Source: Octadecabacter sp. | Lineage (GTDB): Bacteria > Pseudomonadota > Alphaproteobacteria > Rhodobacterales > Rhodobacteraceae | Direction of reading: 5' to 3' | DNA: 64,000 bases | NCBI GenBank assembly: GCA_028825445.1 | Contig: JAPKAD010000003.1 | Coordinates: forward strand, 110,791 to 174,790 | Shown here: positions 27,513 to 38,772 of the stretch, in pieces | How positions within the stretch are numbered: the stretch's first letter is position 1 | How the letters are laid out: each line of letters starts with the position of its first letter | Program-made: the position numbers and the translations under genes | The notes under the pieces: generated by a model | Told to the model about the DNA's origin: nothing | Database searches by the model: none | The model's input: the letters and a program-made list of their open reading frames with translations, nothing else

Positions 27513-28439
27513 CTAGTGGCTTACTTAAAGTGTTCAATTATTTTGCCCTTGTTGATAACATCCATTGGCACAGAGTTAGCCGTTAATAACAAAATCGATG
27601 TAATGAATCCGTAAAACTATGCAAATTAACTAAATATGACAAAGATACAGTGATGGTTATTTCCCAATATAGAGGCTCTTATTATCTAAATTTGTTTTCA
27701 AATTAATAATATTACTTATGTCTAATTATATAGGTTCAAGATCAGCAGGGCTAAGAGCTTACAGTAACTTCAAGCTGCAACCAGTTTTCAATTCGACCAC
27801 AATTGTCGTATTTCAAAATTAGGAGCTCGTCACCCAAGCGATCCGCCAGCTTCTATCATCAGCTTTGTAGAGGAATTGGACCCCAGAAGTTTTCACCAAT
27901 TACAGAGCAGAAAATACACAAAAAACCTATGCTAGAGTTTGTAGAGGGCAGCGAACAGTATCGTCCAGAACATGTGAATTTTCATGATGATTTTGGATAA
28001 GGTTTACACCTGTATCGTGTAATTTCAGTCCATTTTCAACTATGAGCAAGATTGTAAAACGTCGAAAGTATCATTGTCTAAAACCCACACAGCATTATAA
28101 TTTTTAGGGGTAATTTTTACACATAAAAATATATGGGATGGTGCAATTCATGTATACTTTTTATCGTCGATAAACATTTTTTTGTGTGATTAACTCGCGG
28201 CGAAAATTGCCTCTTATACGCCAAAGGCGGAGTTATAATTTGTCGTTTCAAATGCCAAATTAGCAATTATCGACACTTTTGTAAAAACTTTCTTGGTTCG
28301 ATAACCCACCCCTCACAGAAGCCAGACTGTCAAAAACTACTTAGCCATTAGGTCAAAAAGTAGTGGTAATGCCTGTTCCTGTACGGTGGGAGTCGGGAGC
28401 TTAAAAAAACCTGCGGAATACAGCAGAAATTGAAAAAAT
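27513..28439. other. 927-base AT-rich gap, one unexplained short frame
   Basis: No intact gene. A plus-strand frame (27803-28000, TTG start only) encodes a fragment ending VEGSEQYRPEHVNFHDDFG that has a coding-like flavour but no family I can name; it may be a remnant. The rest is AT-rich and shows nothing recognisable. Confidence 0.35.
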
Positions 28440-29033
28440 TTATGTGATCCTAACGCCAGCACTTTTCATCTCATTGACTGCGACTGCAAGCGATCCATTA
28501 AAATCAATTGCACGGCACATCTCCATGCGGACTGTCACGTCGAAGCCCAGTTTTGCCGCATCCAAAGCAGAATAATTTACGCAAAAGTCAGTGGCGAGGC
28601 CTACGAGGGTGAGCGTATCTATTCCCCGGCTTTGTAGGTAGCCCATTAATCCAGTTGGAGTTTGACGATCGTTTTCAAAAAAGGCCGAGTAACTGTCAAT
28701 TTTTGAGTTATAGCCTTTTCGGATAATCATGTTGGCATTGTTGACGTTCAGTTCTTGGTGAAAGTCTGCCCCAGACGTGCCTATTATGCAGTGGTCAGGC
28801 CACAAAACCTGAGCGCCGTAGGGCATTTGGATAACGGTCATCGGATCAGCATCATTGGACGTTGCAAAAGATGAATGACCTCTTGGGTGCCAGTCTTGCG
28901 TCATGATCACGGCATTGAATTCTGGCATTATAGCGTTGATGCCTTTTACAATTTGATCACCATCGGTGACGGCAAGGGCACCGTTAGGACAGAAGTCGTT
29001 TTGGACGTCGATAACGAGGAGGGCGTGGTTCAT
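28440..29033 (-). CDS. pncA: nicotinamidase
   Basis: Hydrolyses nicotinamide to nicotinate, feeding PncB for NAD salvage. The 197-residue protein from ATG 29033 begins MNHALLVIDVQNDFCPNGAL, with the catalytic Asp in VQNDF, the metal-site region MTQDWHPRGHSSFA, and LVGLATDFCVNYSALDA with the nucleophile Cys. All three catalytic elements of the isochorismatase-like family are therefore present. The longer frame upstream to 29135 is rejected because the family fold begins at MNHALL. It diverges from trhO with 75 bases between the starts. Confidence 0.94.
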   Translation of the reverse strand: MNHALLVIDVQNDFCPNGALAVTDGDQIVKGINAIMPEFNAVIMTQDWHPRGHSSFATSNDADPMTVIQMPYGAQVLWPDHCIIGTSGADFHQELNVNNANMIIRKGYNSKIDSYSAFFENDRQTPTGLMGYLQSRGIDTLTLVGLATDFCVNYSALDAAKLGFDVTVRMEMCRAIDFNGSLAVAVNEMKSAGVRIT

Positions 29034-29108
29034 AGCAAGATCTTTCCAGCATTTATACTTTGAAGGTAGCGCTTGATACGAGCCATGCAACGGCATAGTG
29101 GAGCAGCC

Positions 29109-30020
29109 ATGACAGTTATAGCTGCCCTTTATCATTTTTCAACGTTTGAGGATCCTTTTTCTTTGAAGGCACCACTTTTAGCTGTCTGCAATGCAGCTGA
29201 CGTGATGGGAACATTGTTGTTGGCACCCGAAGGGATCAACGGCACGATTGCCGGCTCACGTATGGGCATTGATACCGTGTTGAGTCATGTTCGCGAATTG
29301 CCGGGGTGTGCCGATCTGGAGTGGAAAGAAAGTTCAGCAAATACTGCACTGTTTAGTCGCATGAAAGTGCGTATTAAACGTGAAATCGTGACGATGGGGC
29401 AACCAAATGTTAATCCTATTGCAGGCGTCGGACGATACGTTAAAGCCGCTGATTGGAACGAATTAATTAGGTCACCAGATGTTGCCGTGATTGATACTCG
29501 TAATGATTTTGAGGTTGCTATCGGAACGTTTGACGGAGCAATAGATCCAGTGACACGTAGTTTTGGCGATTTTCCAGCGTGGTGGGAAGCCAACAAGGAC
29601 CGATTTAGTAATAAACGGATTGCGATGTTCTGCACAGGTGGAATTCGCTGTGAAAAATCAACGAATTACCTGATTGGCCAAGGGGTTAAGGATGTTTATC
29701 ACCTTAAGGGTGGCATCCTGAAATATCTTGAGGATGTCCCAAAGAACGAAAGCACTTGGGACGGGTCATGTTTCGTATTTGATGCGCGAGTTTCTGTTGG
29801 TCATGGGCTGGAAGAGGGTCCACATATACTGTGTTACGCTTGTCGCCGTCCAATAATGCCTGATGACTGTGCATTGTTAGAATATGAAGAGGGCGTATCA
29901 TGCCATCAGTGCAAAGGTGAGACCAGCCAAGAAGACAAAGGAAGGTTTCGCGAACGTCAAAAACAGATTGCACTTTCCAAGTCGCGAAGCGAGTTGCATA
30001 TGATCCAAGCAACCGAGTAA
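29109..30020 (+). CDS. trhO: tRNA uridine(34) hydroxylase, rhodanese-family
   Basis: TrhO (YceA) hydroxylates U34 of certain tRNAs using oxygen, the first step toward cmo5U/mo5U. The 303-residue protein has an N-terminal acylphosphatase-like domain (LLLAPEGINGTIAGS) and a central rhodanese domain with the active-site loop MFCTGGIRCEKSTNYL near residue 180, then a C-terminal cysteine-rich region (CYACRRPIMPDDC, CHQCKGE). ATG 29109 is chosen: GGAG stands five bases upstream and MTVIAALYHF is the usual N-terminus; the frame can extend to 29073 only via TTG. Confidence 0.92.
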   Translation: MTVIAALYHFSTFEDPFSLKAPLLAVCNAADVMGTLLLAPEGINGTIAGSRMGIDTVLSHVRELPGCADLEWKESSANTALFSRMKVRIKREIVTMGQPNVNPIAGVGRYVKAADWNELIRSPDVAVIDTRNDFEVAIGTFDGAIDPVTRSFGDFPAWWEANKDRFSNKRIAMFCTGGIRCEKSTNYLIGQGVKDVYHLKGGILKYLEDVPKNESTWDGSCFVFDARVSVGHGLEEGPHILCYACRRPIMPDDCALLEYEEGVSCHQCKGETSQEDKGRFRERQKQIALSKSRSELHMIQATE

Positions 30021-30384
30021 ATTGAGCGATCCTTCTGCTGCACCCCATTTTGGATTTAAAATCGAGTCTTAACACTCCCTGAAAACTAAAAATTTTTATA
30101 AATTGGTAATTTTCATGGTGGGAAGACGCTACAAATGCTTGAAATATGCCCAAAAGAAATGGTCGCTTTAGATATGTGATCTCTGCGATTGGTGGGGATT
30201 TTACTCAGTATCAGGTTACACGGCTGTCGGCGCTGGTAGACATAGACCAGCTTTCAAATGTGCAGAAGTTTATTAGGTCGTTATTGCTAGAAGTAGGACG
30301 CTGGAATTTACTTTTAATAAAAATGATAAAAATTCCTAGCCAAACCCGGTTATATAGGTTGAAGTCTGCCGAAAGGAGATCGTC
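30021..30384. other. 364-base gap, nothing convincing
   Basis: An 80-codon plus-strand frame at 30146-30388 overlaps the next gene start and has no recognisable features or ribosome site. The region probably holds the promoter for the aminotransferase gene. Nothing else seen. Confidence 0.4.
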
Positions 30385-31632
30385 ATGATTACACCCACCC
30401 TACTTTCTGAGATCCGTGAAAAATTTGCCCATGTAGACTCCTGCCCATTTCAAGGTTCACGAGTATTTTTTGAAAATGCAGGTGGCGCATTAACATTAAA
30501 TGCAGCGGTGGAAACAACCACTAAATTTGCAGCGATACCGGATAATCAAGGGCGCGATAATCCGGCAGCTCATGCACTGATGGATATCATTCGCGAGAGC
30601 AAAGAAGCTGCAATGGATTGGCTTGGAGCATCTGGTGGGCAAGTTTTTGTAGGTGAAAGTGGGACTGAATTACTATTCAGGTTAATCCGCACGGCAGTGG
30701 CCGGCACATCTGATGGGGTGCTTTTGGGATCAACGGTGGAACATCCAGCATCTCGTTCTGCGATGGCGCATTGGGCTGAAAAGTTGGGTCGAGATTATCG
30801 ATTGGTCGGTCATGATGACTCACTTGGCTTAGTGACAGCTGACGCTTACGCAGCAGCAGTTACGCCAAATACTTGCGTTGCGACTATTTTACATACTTCC
30901 CCTGTGACGGGAATGGGCATGGACGTGGGTGCGATTTCTGCTGCAATCCGCGCGGTCGCGCCTGAGTGTTTTATTATAGTTGATGGAATTCAGCACGCAT
31001 CTCATGGGATGGTAGATCTGGTTGCGGCAAACATCGACGGTTACGTGATTTCTCCTTACAAAGTATTCTCTCGTCATGGATACGGGGTGGCTTGGGTTAG
31101 TGATCGGCTAACTGCATTAGGCCCTGAACAACTTGCGGGTGGCCCAACAGCAAGTTGGGAATTTGGTACTCGTGACACTGGCGCCTATGCGACATTCCAT
31201 GATGTTGTCAATTATTTCGAATGGCTTGGTGGCCAAGTTAGCGATGGAAAAACACGGCGTGACCGAATTAAAGCGGCAGGTATTGCGATTAAAGCCCATG
31301 AGAAAACCTTGACTGATGCGATGTTGCATGGGACAGGAAATCTTTGCGGATTGGCAGAGATGGCAGGAATTCACATCGTTGGTGGTATCAACAACCCAGC
31401 ACGTGAAGGGTTAGTATGTTTTTGGGCCGACAGTGTTGATGCGGCTGATATTGTGGCAGCCCTTAATGCCGAAGGCGTTCGGACTCACGTGCGCAAGGCA
31501 GATCACTACAGTGGAAATATCCTGACCCCACTGGGCCAGTCTTCAGCCGTGCGCGTGTCAATGTGCCATTATAATTCGGAGGCCGAAGTTGCACGTTTCT
31601 TGAGCGTAATGGCGCAGGTGTTGGAAGATTAA
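30385..31632 (+). CDS. aminotransferase class V, cysteine-desulfurase-like
   Basis: A 415-residue PLP enzyme of the class V group (cysteine desulfurases, isopenicillin-epimerase-like enzymes). The N-terminus carries FFENAGGALTLNAAV, where the family binds substrate; STVEHPASRS contributes the ring-stacking His; and the PLP lysine is Lys226 in ISPYKVFSRHGYG. The conserved cysteine loop of true IscS/SufS enzymes is not obvious, so a specialised lyase or epimerase is equally possible. ATG 30385 has an excellent AAAGGAG site. The 3' end of the coding sequence forms one arm of a terminator. Confidence 0.82.
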   Translation: MITPTLLSEIREKFAHVDSCPFQGSRVFFENAGGALTLNAAVETTTKFAAIPDNQGRDNPAAHALMDIIRESKEAAMDWLGASGGQVFVGESGTELLFRLIRTAVAGTSDGVLLGSTVEHPASRSAMAHWAEKLGRDYRLVGHDDSLGLVTADAYAAAVTPNTCVATILHTSPVTGMGMDVGAISAAIRAVAPECFIIVDGIQHASHGMVDLVAANIDGYVISPYKVFSRHGYGVAWVSDRLTALGPEQLAGGPTASWEFGTRDTGAYATFHDVVNYFEWLGGQVSDGKTRRDRIKAAGIAIKAHEKTLTDAMLHGTGNLCGLAEMAGIHIVGGINNPAREGLVCFWADSVDAADIVAALNAEGVRTHVRKADHYSGNILTPLGQSSAVRVSMCHYNSEAEVARFLSVMAQVLED

Positions 31633-31650
31633 GCTAGACACCTGCGCCAT
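31609..31650 (+). terminator. 13-bp terminator overlapping the aminotransferase stop
   Basis: ATGGCGCAGGTGT (31609-31621) pairs perfectly with ACACCTGCGCCAT (31638-31650); the TAA stop (31630-31632) lies in the loop and TGTTTC follows the right arm. The left arm is coding sequence. It also separates this gene from the convergent gyrB. Confidence 0.7.
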
Positions 31651-31686
31651 TGTTTCATAATTAAATTCACCAGAAGAATTTAAACT

Positions 31687-34170
<2,484 letters not shown>

Positions 34171-34217
34171 TCATATTTTGTGGGGGTATTCATACGCTGA
34201 CGCGGCAGTTAATTTAG

Positions 34218-35327
34218 CTAGATTTGAGCGGTCTTTGAAACGCCATTTTCATCTGTCACATGGACGTATTGCGCGGCAGCTTCAAGTTCCCCAAACAGTT
34301 CTGGTCCAGTACCAGTCATGAAGGCTTGCGCACCCAGCGCAGATATTTCCGCATATAAAGCAGCGCGGCGTGTGGCGTCCAGATGGGCTGCAACTTCGTC
34401 AAGTAAAAGTATTGGTGGTGCACCAAAATCGTCCGCCAATGCACGTGCATTAGCGAGAATAAGTGAAATGAGCAGCGCCTTCTGCTCACCTGTTGAACAA
34501 TCTTTTGCTGGAACATCTTTGGCGGCAAAAATCGCACCCAGATCAGCGCGGTGCGGACCGATCAACGTACGCCCAGCTGCCATATCGCGGGTTCGGTTGC
34601 GCGCCAGAGCTGCAAGCAGCGCAACAGGATCGTCGGGAGCCTCGCAAACTGGATCGCTGTGGGTGAGAGATAATAATGCAGTCGGAAAAGCAGTTTGCGC
34701 AGCCAGCTGAGCGTTGGACAAAAGATCAAGCGTTTCTGTCCGATTGCGGTGAATCTGCGCCCCAGCTTCAGCCATTTGTCGTTCTAGCGCGGTGTACCAA
34801 TGGTCATCACGCACCATGTCTTTTAGCAGGCGGTTGCGTTCGCGCATGGCTTTTTCATAGGTCAGGGACGCATCAGCATGCATGGGTTCGAAACTCAGCG
34901 TCGCACGGTCCAAGAACCGCCGCCGCCCTTCTGCGCCCTCAATCCAAAGACGGTCCATGGCAGGTATAAGCCAGAGTACGCGCCCAATGCGACCAAGTGC
35001 AATTTGCGCAGCCGCTTTGCCGTCTATCTTGGTCTGACGGGACGCCCCATTTTCAGACCATGCCTCAACTTGATGGTGCTGATTAAGGGAGGTCAGGTTT
35101 GCGGTGACTTTCCAGCCTAGCGCTTCAGGTCGTCGCGTCATGTCCTCAGAGCTTGCACGGCGCAGGCCACGTCCCGGCGACAAAATAGATACTGCTTCTA
35201 AAATGTTAGTTTTACCAGCGCCGTTCGGCCCATAAATCGCGACAGGGCGACCATCGAGATGTAGCTTGGCACGTTTGTGGGATCGGAAATGCGACAGAGT
35301 GAGTTGCGACAAAAAAAGGGCCGACAT
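34218..35327 (-). CDS. recF: DNA replication and repair protein RecF
   Basis: ATP- and DNA-binding SMC-like protein acting with RecOR to load RecA at gaps. The 369-residue protein contains Walker A IYGPNGAGKTNILEA near residue 31, the RecF segment ATLSFEPMHADASLTYEKAMRERN is present, and the signature/Walker B end GEQKALLISL...PILLLDEVAAHLD. The start codon ATG (35325-35327) and the likely ribosome site AAGGG lie inside a 9-bp hairpin with a U-rich right flank, so expression is probably held low. It lies 44 bases after dnaN. Confidence 0.95.
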   Translation of the reverse strand: MSALFLSQLTLSHFRSHKRAKLHLDGRPVAIYGPNGAGKTNILEAVSILSPGRGLRRASSEDMTRRPEALGWKVTANLTSLNQHHQVEAWSENGASRQTKIDGKAAAQIALGRIGRVLWLIPAMDRLWIEGAEGRRRFLDRATLSFEPMHADASLTYEKAMRERNRLLKDMVRDDHWYTALERQMAEAGAQIHRNRTETLDLLSNAQLAAQTAFPTALLSLTHSDPVCEAPDDPVALLAALARNRTRDMAAGRTLIGPHRADLGAIFAAKDVPAKDCSTGEQKALLISLILANARALADDFGAPPILLLDEVAAHLDATRRAALYAEISALGAQAFMTGTGPELFGELEAAAQYVHVTDENGVSKTAQI

Positions 35328-35342
35328 TATGTGCGGCCCTTT
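35315..35342 (-). terminator. terminator-like hairpin enclosing the recF SD and start codon
   Basis: Read on the minus strand, AAAGGGCCG pairs with CGGCCCTTT over 9 bp across a 10-base loop that contains the recF ATG; the right arm is the first recF codons (ATG TCG GCC CTT) and runs directly into a T-rich stretch. The AAGGG that would serve as ribosome site is in the left arm. It can act as an intrinsic terminator for dnaN and as a block to recF translation. Confidence 0.7.
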
Positions 35343-35371
35343 ATTATTCTGTTAGGCAAAAAAGGATCCTG

Positions 35372-36490
35372 TCACACACGCATCGGCATGACGACGTAGA
35401 TCGCACTTGTATCATTACCTTCACGCATCAGGATCGGGTCACCAGATGAATTAAACATGAACACAGCATTTTCACGGTCAACTTGCGATGCAATTTCAAG
35501 CAAGTATTTTGCGTTAAAACCAATTTCGAGGCGTTCGTCCCCGTATGATACGGAAAGTTCTTCTTCAGCAGCTCCAGAATCAGGAGCGTTGACGGATAAG
35601 ATAAGACGGTCTTCATCAAGCTGAAGTTTCACTGCGCGGGAACGCTCAGACGACACTGTTGCAACACGGTCTACTGCACGGGCGAACTCTGCAGCATCAA
35701 CTTCCATTCTGCGGGTGTTGTTTTGTGGAATTACACGCGTGTAGTCGGGAAAAGTCCCATCAATAACTTTAGACGTCAGGGTGATGTTGGGTGTCGTGAA
35801 ACGAATTTTAGTTTCAGACACGGACACGGCTATCATCATTTCATCGTCATCAAGAAGCTTTCGAAGTTCACCAACAGTTTTGCGAGGCACTATTACACCG
35901 GCCATATCATCCGCACCTTGCGGCAGGCCCGCATCAATACGGGCAAGACGGTGGCCGTCTGTGGCAACGCAGCGCAACACTTTAACACCGTCAGATTCGC
36001 TGATGTGCATGTAGACGCCATTGAGATAATAACGGGTTTCTTCGGTGGAGATCGCAAATTTGGATTTGTCAAACAGCCGGCGCAGCACAGGAGCAGCACA
36101 TGAAAAATTCGTTTCATAGTCAGAAGAAGCCATCACAGGAAAATCTTCCTTGGGCAATGTGGCAAGGCTAAAGTTTGACCGCCCTGCTTCGATTGTTAGG
36201 CGGCCAGATGCGCTGTCTTCGCTTAAAGTCACAAGCGCACCGTCAGGCAATTTGCGCACAATCTCGTTCAGCGTCACTGCGGACACCGTTGTGGATCCCG
36301 CCCGTTCAACCACAGCTGTGGCTTTATCAACAACTTCGATGTCAAGGTCAGTGGCGCGAAATGTCGCCTCATCACCAGAAGCTTCGATCAGCACATTGGC
36401 GAGGATCGGAATTGTGTTGCGGCGCTCCACAACGGATTGAGCTTGCGCCACAGCTTTTAACAGTGATGCACGTTCGATGCTGAGTTTCAT
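35372..36490 (-). CDS. dnaN: DNA polymerase III sliding clamp, beta subunit
   Basis: The processivity clamp that rings DNA and tethers the polymerase. The 372-residue protein starts MKLSIERASLLKAVAQAQSVVERRNTIPIL at ATG 36490, the standard beta-clamp opening, and ends with the family's typical hydrophobic C-terminus (DTSAIYVVMPMRV). Three clamp domains of about 120 residues fit the length. The upstream in-frame extension to 36565 is rejected. It follows dnaA by 117 bases and is separated from recF by the terminator-like hairpin. Confidence 0.97.
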   Translation of the reverse strand: MKLSIERASLLKAVAQAQSVVERRNTIPILANVLIEASGDEATFRATDLDIEVVDKATAVVERAGSTTVSAVTLNEIVRKLPDGALVTLSEDSASGRLTIEAGRSNFSLATLPKEDFPVMASSDYETNFSCAAPVLRRLFDKSKFAISTEETRYYLNGVYMHISESDGVKVLRCVATDGHRLARIDAGLPQGADDMAGVIVPRKTVGELRKLLDDDEMMIAVSVSETKIRFTTPNITLTSKVIDGTFPDYTRVIPQNNTRRMEVDAAEFARAVDRVATVSSERSRAVKLQLDEDRLILSVNAPDSGAAEEELSVSYGDERLEIGFNAKYLLEIASQVDRENAVFMFNSSGDPILMREGNDTSAIYVVMPMRV

Positions 36491-36607
36491 GGCCCTGTCT
36501 CCGTCATTCATGCCCAAATTGGGTCGGAGGATTAAACTAACCGTTTCTACCCCATTCACAAGCACTTAGTGCAGTGTCACGCACCCTATAACAAGGGCGC
36601 GTGAACT

Positions 36608-37948
36608 TTAATGTTCGAGAGTGCGGCGTAGTAGTTCCAGATCATCAGCAATTTGGCTGTCAGACTGACGCAACTCATCTATTTTACGCACCCCATGCAT
36701 AATTGTGGTGTGATCCCGTTTGCCAAATTTTCGACCAATTTCTGGTAGGCTGCGGCTGGTCAGACGCTTGCACAACCACATAGCTACCTGACGTGGGCGC
36801 GCCAACGTACGGGTGCGTTTCGGCCCAAGCATATCAGAGAGACGAATATCATAATGATCAGAAACTTTGCGCTGAATTTCTTCAATCGTCTGCTTGCGAT
36901 CAGACGCGCGCAAAATATCAGACAGGCAGTCTTGTGCCATTTCGACAGTGACCGTGCGACCCACAAGTGAGGCCAGCGCATAAAGCCGGTTTAGAGCGCC
37001 TTCAAGAACGCGAACGTTGCTAGAAATACGATGCGCTAGAAATTCCAACACACCCGTTGCGATTTCGACTCCAGGATAGACGTTTACAAACATCTCTTGC
37101 TTGGCGTGCAGGATCCCGAGGCGCAGTTCATAGTCTGTCGCATGCAGATCGACCACAAGGCCACTTTGGAGGCGCGACTTAATGCGTTCAGACAGATCAC
37201 GAATTTCACCGGGTGAACGATCTGCAGAAATGACCATCTGCTTACCTTGATCAGCAAGCGCGTTGTAGGTGTGGAAAAATTCCTCTTGGGTAGATTCTTT
37301 TCCTTCAAAGAACTGAATATCATCGACCATCAACACGTCAACAGACCGAAAATGCTGTTTAAACTCCATCATCTTTCGATCACGCAGCGCTGAAATAAAG
37401 CGATAGATAAACTGATCAGCAGAAACATATAGCACGTTCAGGTCAGGGCGACGCTCGCCCAATTCATGTGCTATGGCGTGCATCAAGTGCGTTTTGCCAA
37501 GGCCAACACCACCATACAAAAACAATGGATTGAATGTGACAGGGCCTCCTTCAGCAACGCGTTTAGAAGCAGCATACGCCAGTTCATTAGGTTTGCCGAC
37601 GACGAAGGAATCAAAAGTGAAGCGCTGGTCGGGCTGCGCATCAGCCAAAGTGTTAGTTGGCGTGCGGACAGCAGGTTTAGCAGGACTATTTATGGCAGTA
37701 TTAGTCTTACCCTCAATTTCAAATGACAACCGCTGCACGGCCAGACCCTGGCGATTGAGGTGGTAAATAATCTGATCTCCAAAGGTCTTACCAACATAGT
37801 CACCTACAAACGGATTTGGCGCCGCGAGACGCGCTACACCTTCGGATGTGTTCAAAAGTGAGAGTGGTTCAATCCAGCTCTTAAAATTACCCGCACCAAT
37901 TGCTGCGCGCATGTCCGTCTTAATTTGATCCCAATTCACATTCGTCAT
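36608..37948 (-). CDS. dnaA: chromosomal replication initiator DnaA
   Basis: Binds origin DnaA boxes and opens the duplex. The 446-residue protein shows the N-terminal DnaB-interaction domain, a short linker (about 85-115), Walker A GGVGLGKTHLMHA near residue 147, Walker B VLMVDDIQFFEGKESTQEEFF, and the C-terminal DNA-binding signature GRKFGKRDHTTIMHGVRK. ATG 37948 follows GGAATAAC. Domain II is short, as in other members of this order. The upstream gap was inspected for DnaA boxes and none matching TTATNCACA was found. Confidence 0.97.
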   Translation of the reverse strand: MTNVNWDQIKTDMRAAIGAGNFKSWIEPLSLLNTSEGVARLAAPNPFVGDYVGKTFGDQIIYHLNRQGLAVQRLSFEIEGKTNTAINSPAKPAVRTPTNTLADAQPDQRFTFDSFVVGKPNELAYAASKRVAEGGPVTFNPLFLYGGVGLGKTHLMHAIAHELGERRPDLNVLYVSADQFIYRFISALRDRKMMEFKQHFRSVDVLMVDDIQFFEGKESTQEEFFHTYNALADQGKQMVISADRSPGEIRDLSERIKSRLQSGLVVDLHATDYELRLGILHAKQEMFVNVYPGVEIATGVLEFLAHRISSNVRVLEGALNRLYALASLVGRTVTVEMAQDCLSDILRASDRKQTIEEIQRKVSDHYDIRLSDMLGPKRTRTLARPRQVAMWLCKRLTSRSLPEIGRKFGKRDHTTIMHGVRKIDELRQSDSQIADDLELLRRTLEH

Positions 37949-38445
37949 GTTATTCCAATCTGTCCCACACAGGTTCCCAAGCGGCTGCCACCACCATTGT
38001 CGTCACATCACATCCCGTCAGCCAATAGTCTGCTATCACCACAAAAATGTTTTGTGACGGCAAATACGTAGAACTGATTCGTTTAACCAACTCACCTGAG
38101 AAAAAATTATCCCTCAAGAGGTTGGCATCGCAAATAGCGTGGGACGTTTTAATCTGCAGAAAGGTTCCCAAACCTATATTTCCATCAGAGTGATAAATAA
38201 TTATCGGTTAAAAAACCGGTTTGCAAATATCTACTACTTAGCAGAATCAATCGCAGACTTTATTTAATTGCCCCACGCTCCCCCAGGAACGAAATGAATC
38301 TCTCCGTAAAATTAGACCTTGTGTGGCTGCTACTTCAACAAAAAAGATGTCCTTGACAGCAAACGATGTGAAACGAATCTGGTGCGCCTTTGAATTATAA
38401 CGAAAAGTAACTAATCGGGTGTCAGGAATAGCACTACAAAAATAA
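37949..38445. other. dnaA-rpsT gap, no canonical DnaA boxes
   Basis: 497 bases. By eye neither TTATNCACA nor its complement occurs; the nearest is TTATCCCTC near 38108. It contains a perfect palindrome AAACCGGTTT at 38213-38222 and CGGTT/AACCG arms at 38205-38218. It must carry the dnaA promoter. Evidence for an origin here is weak. Confidence 0.5.
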
Positions 38446-38469
38446 AAGGCGGCCCGTATGGGCCGCCTT
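38446..38469 (-). terminator. intrinsic terminator of rpsT
   Basis: AAGGCGGCCC (38446-38455) and GGGCCGCCTT (38460-38469) pair over 10 bp with a GTAT loop. On the minus strand the stem is followed by TTATTTTTG, a good T-rich tract, 40 bases after the rpsT stop. Confidence 0.9.
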
Positions 38470-38508
38470 AAATCAAAAAAAATAGTGAGAATCGGTTAGG
38501 GCTGATAC

Positions 38509-38772
38509 TTAGGCGATAGCTTTAACACGCGAACTCAGACGGGACATTTTTCGAGCTGCAGTATTTTTGTGGAAGACACCCTTGGAAACTCCACGCATTA
38601 GTTCAGGTTGAAGGGCCCGAAGGGCAGCTGTCGCTGCGTCCTTTTCACCAGATGCAATCGCTTCTTCAGTTTTACGCAGGAATGTACGGATACGCGAACG
38701 ACGGGCTTTGTTGACTTGAAAGCGAGCTTCATTTTGACGAGCGCGTTTTTTTGCTTGTGGAGTATTGGCCAT
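38509..38772 (-). CDS. rpsT: 30S ribosomal protein S20
   Basis: An 87-residue, strongly basic ribosomal protein starting [27 protein letters not shown], the typical bS20 opening, with the family end [22 protein letters not shown]. Monocistronic with its own terminator. Located upstream of dnaA on the same strand, an arrangement common in alphaproteobacteria. Confidence 0.96.
   Translation of the reverse strand: MANTPQAKKRARQNEARFQVNKARRSRIRTFLRKTEEAIASGEKDAATAALRALQPELMRGVSKGVFHKNTAARKMSRLSSRVKAIA

Noticed and set aside
30146..30388. 80-residue protein upstream of the aminotransferase gene
   Set aside because: No ribosome site or family features, and it overlaps the well-supported start at 30385.
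37949..38445. Chromosomal origin next to dnaA
   Set aside because: No canonical DnaA boxes were found; gene order alone is insufficient in alphaproteobacteria.
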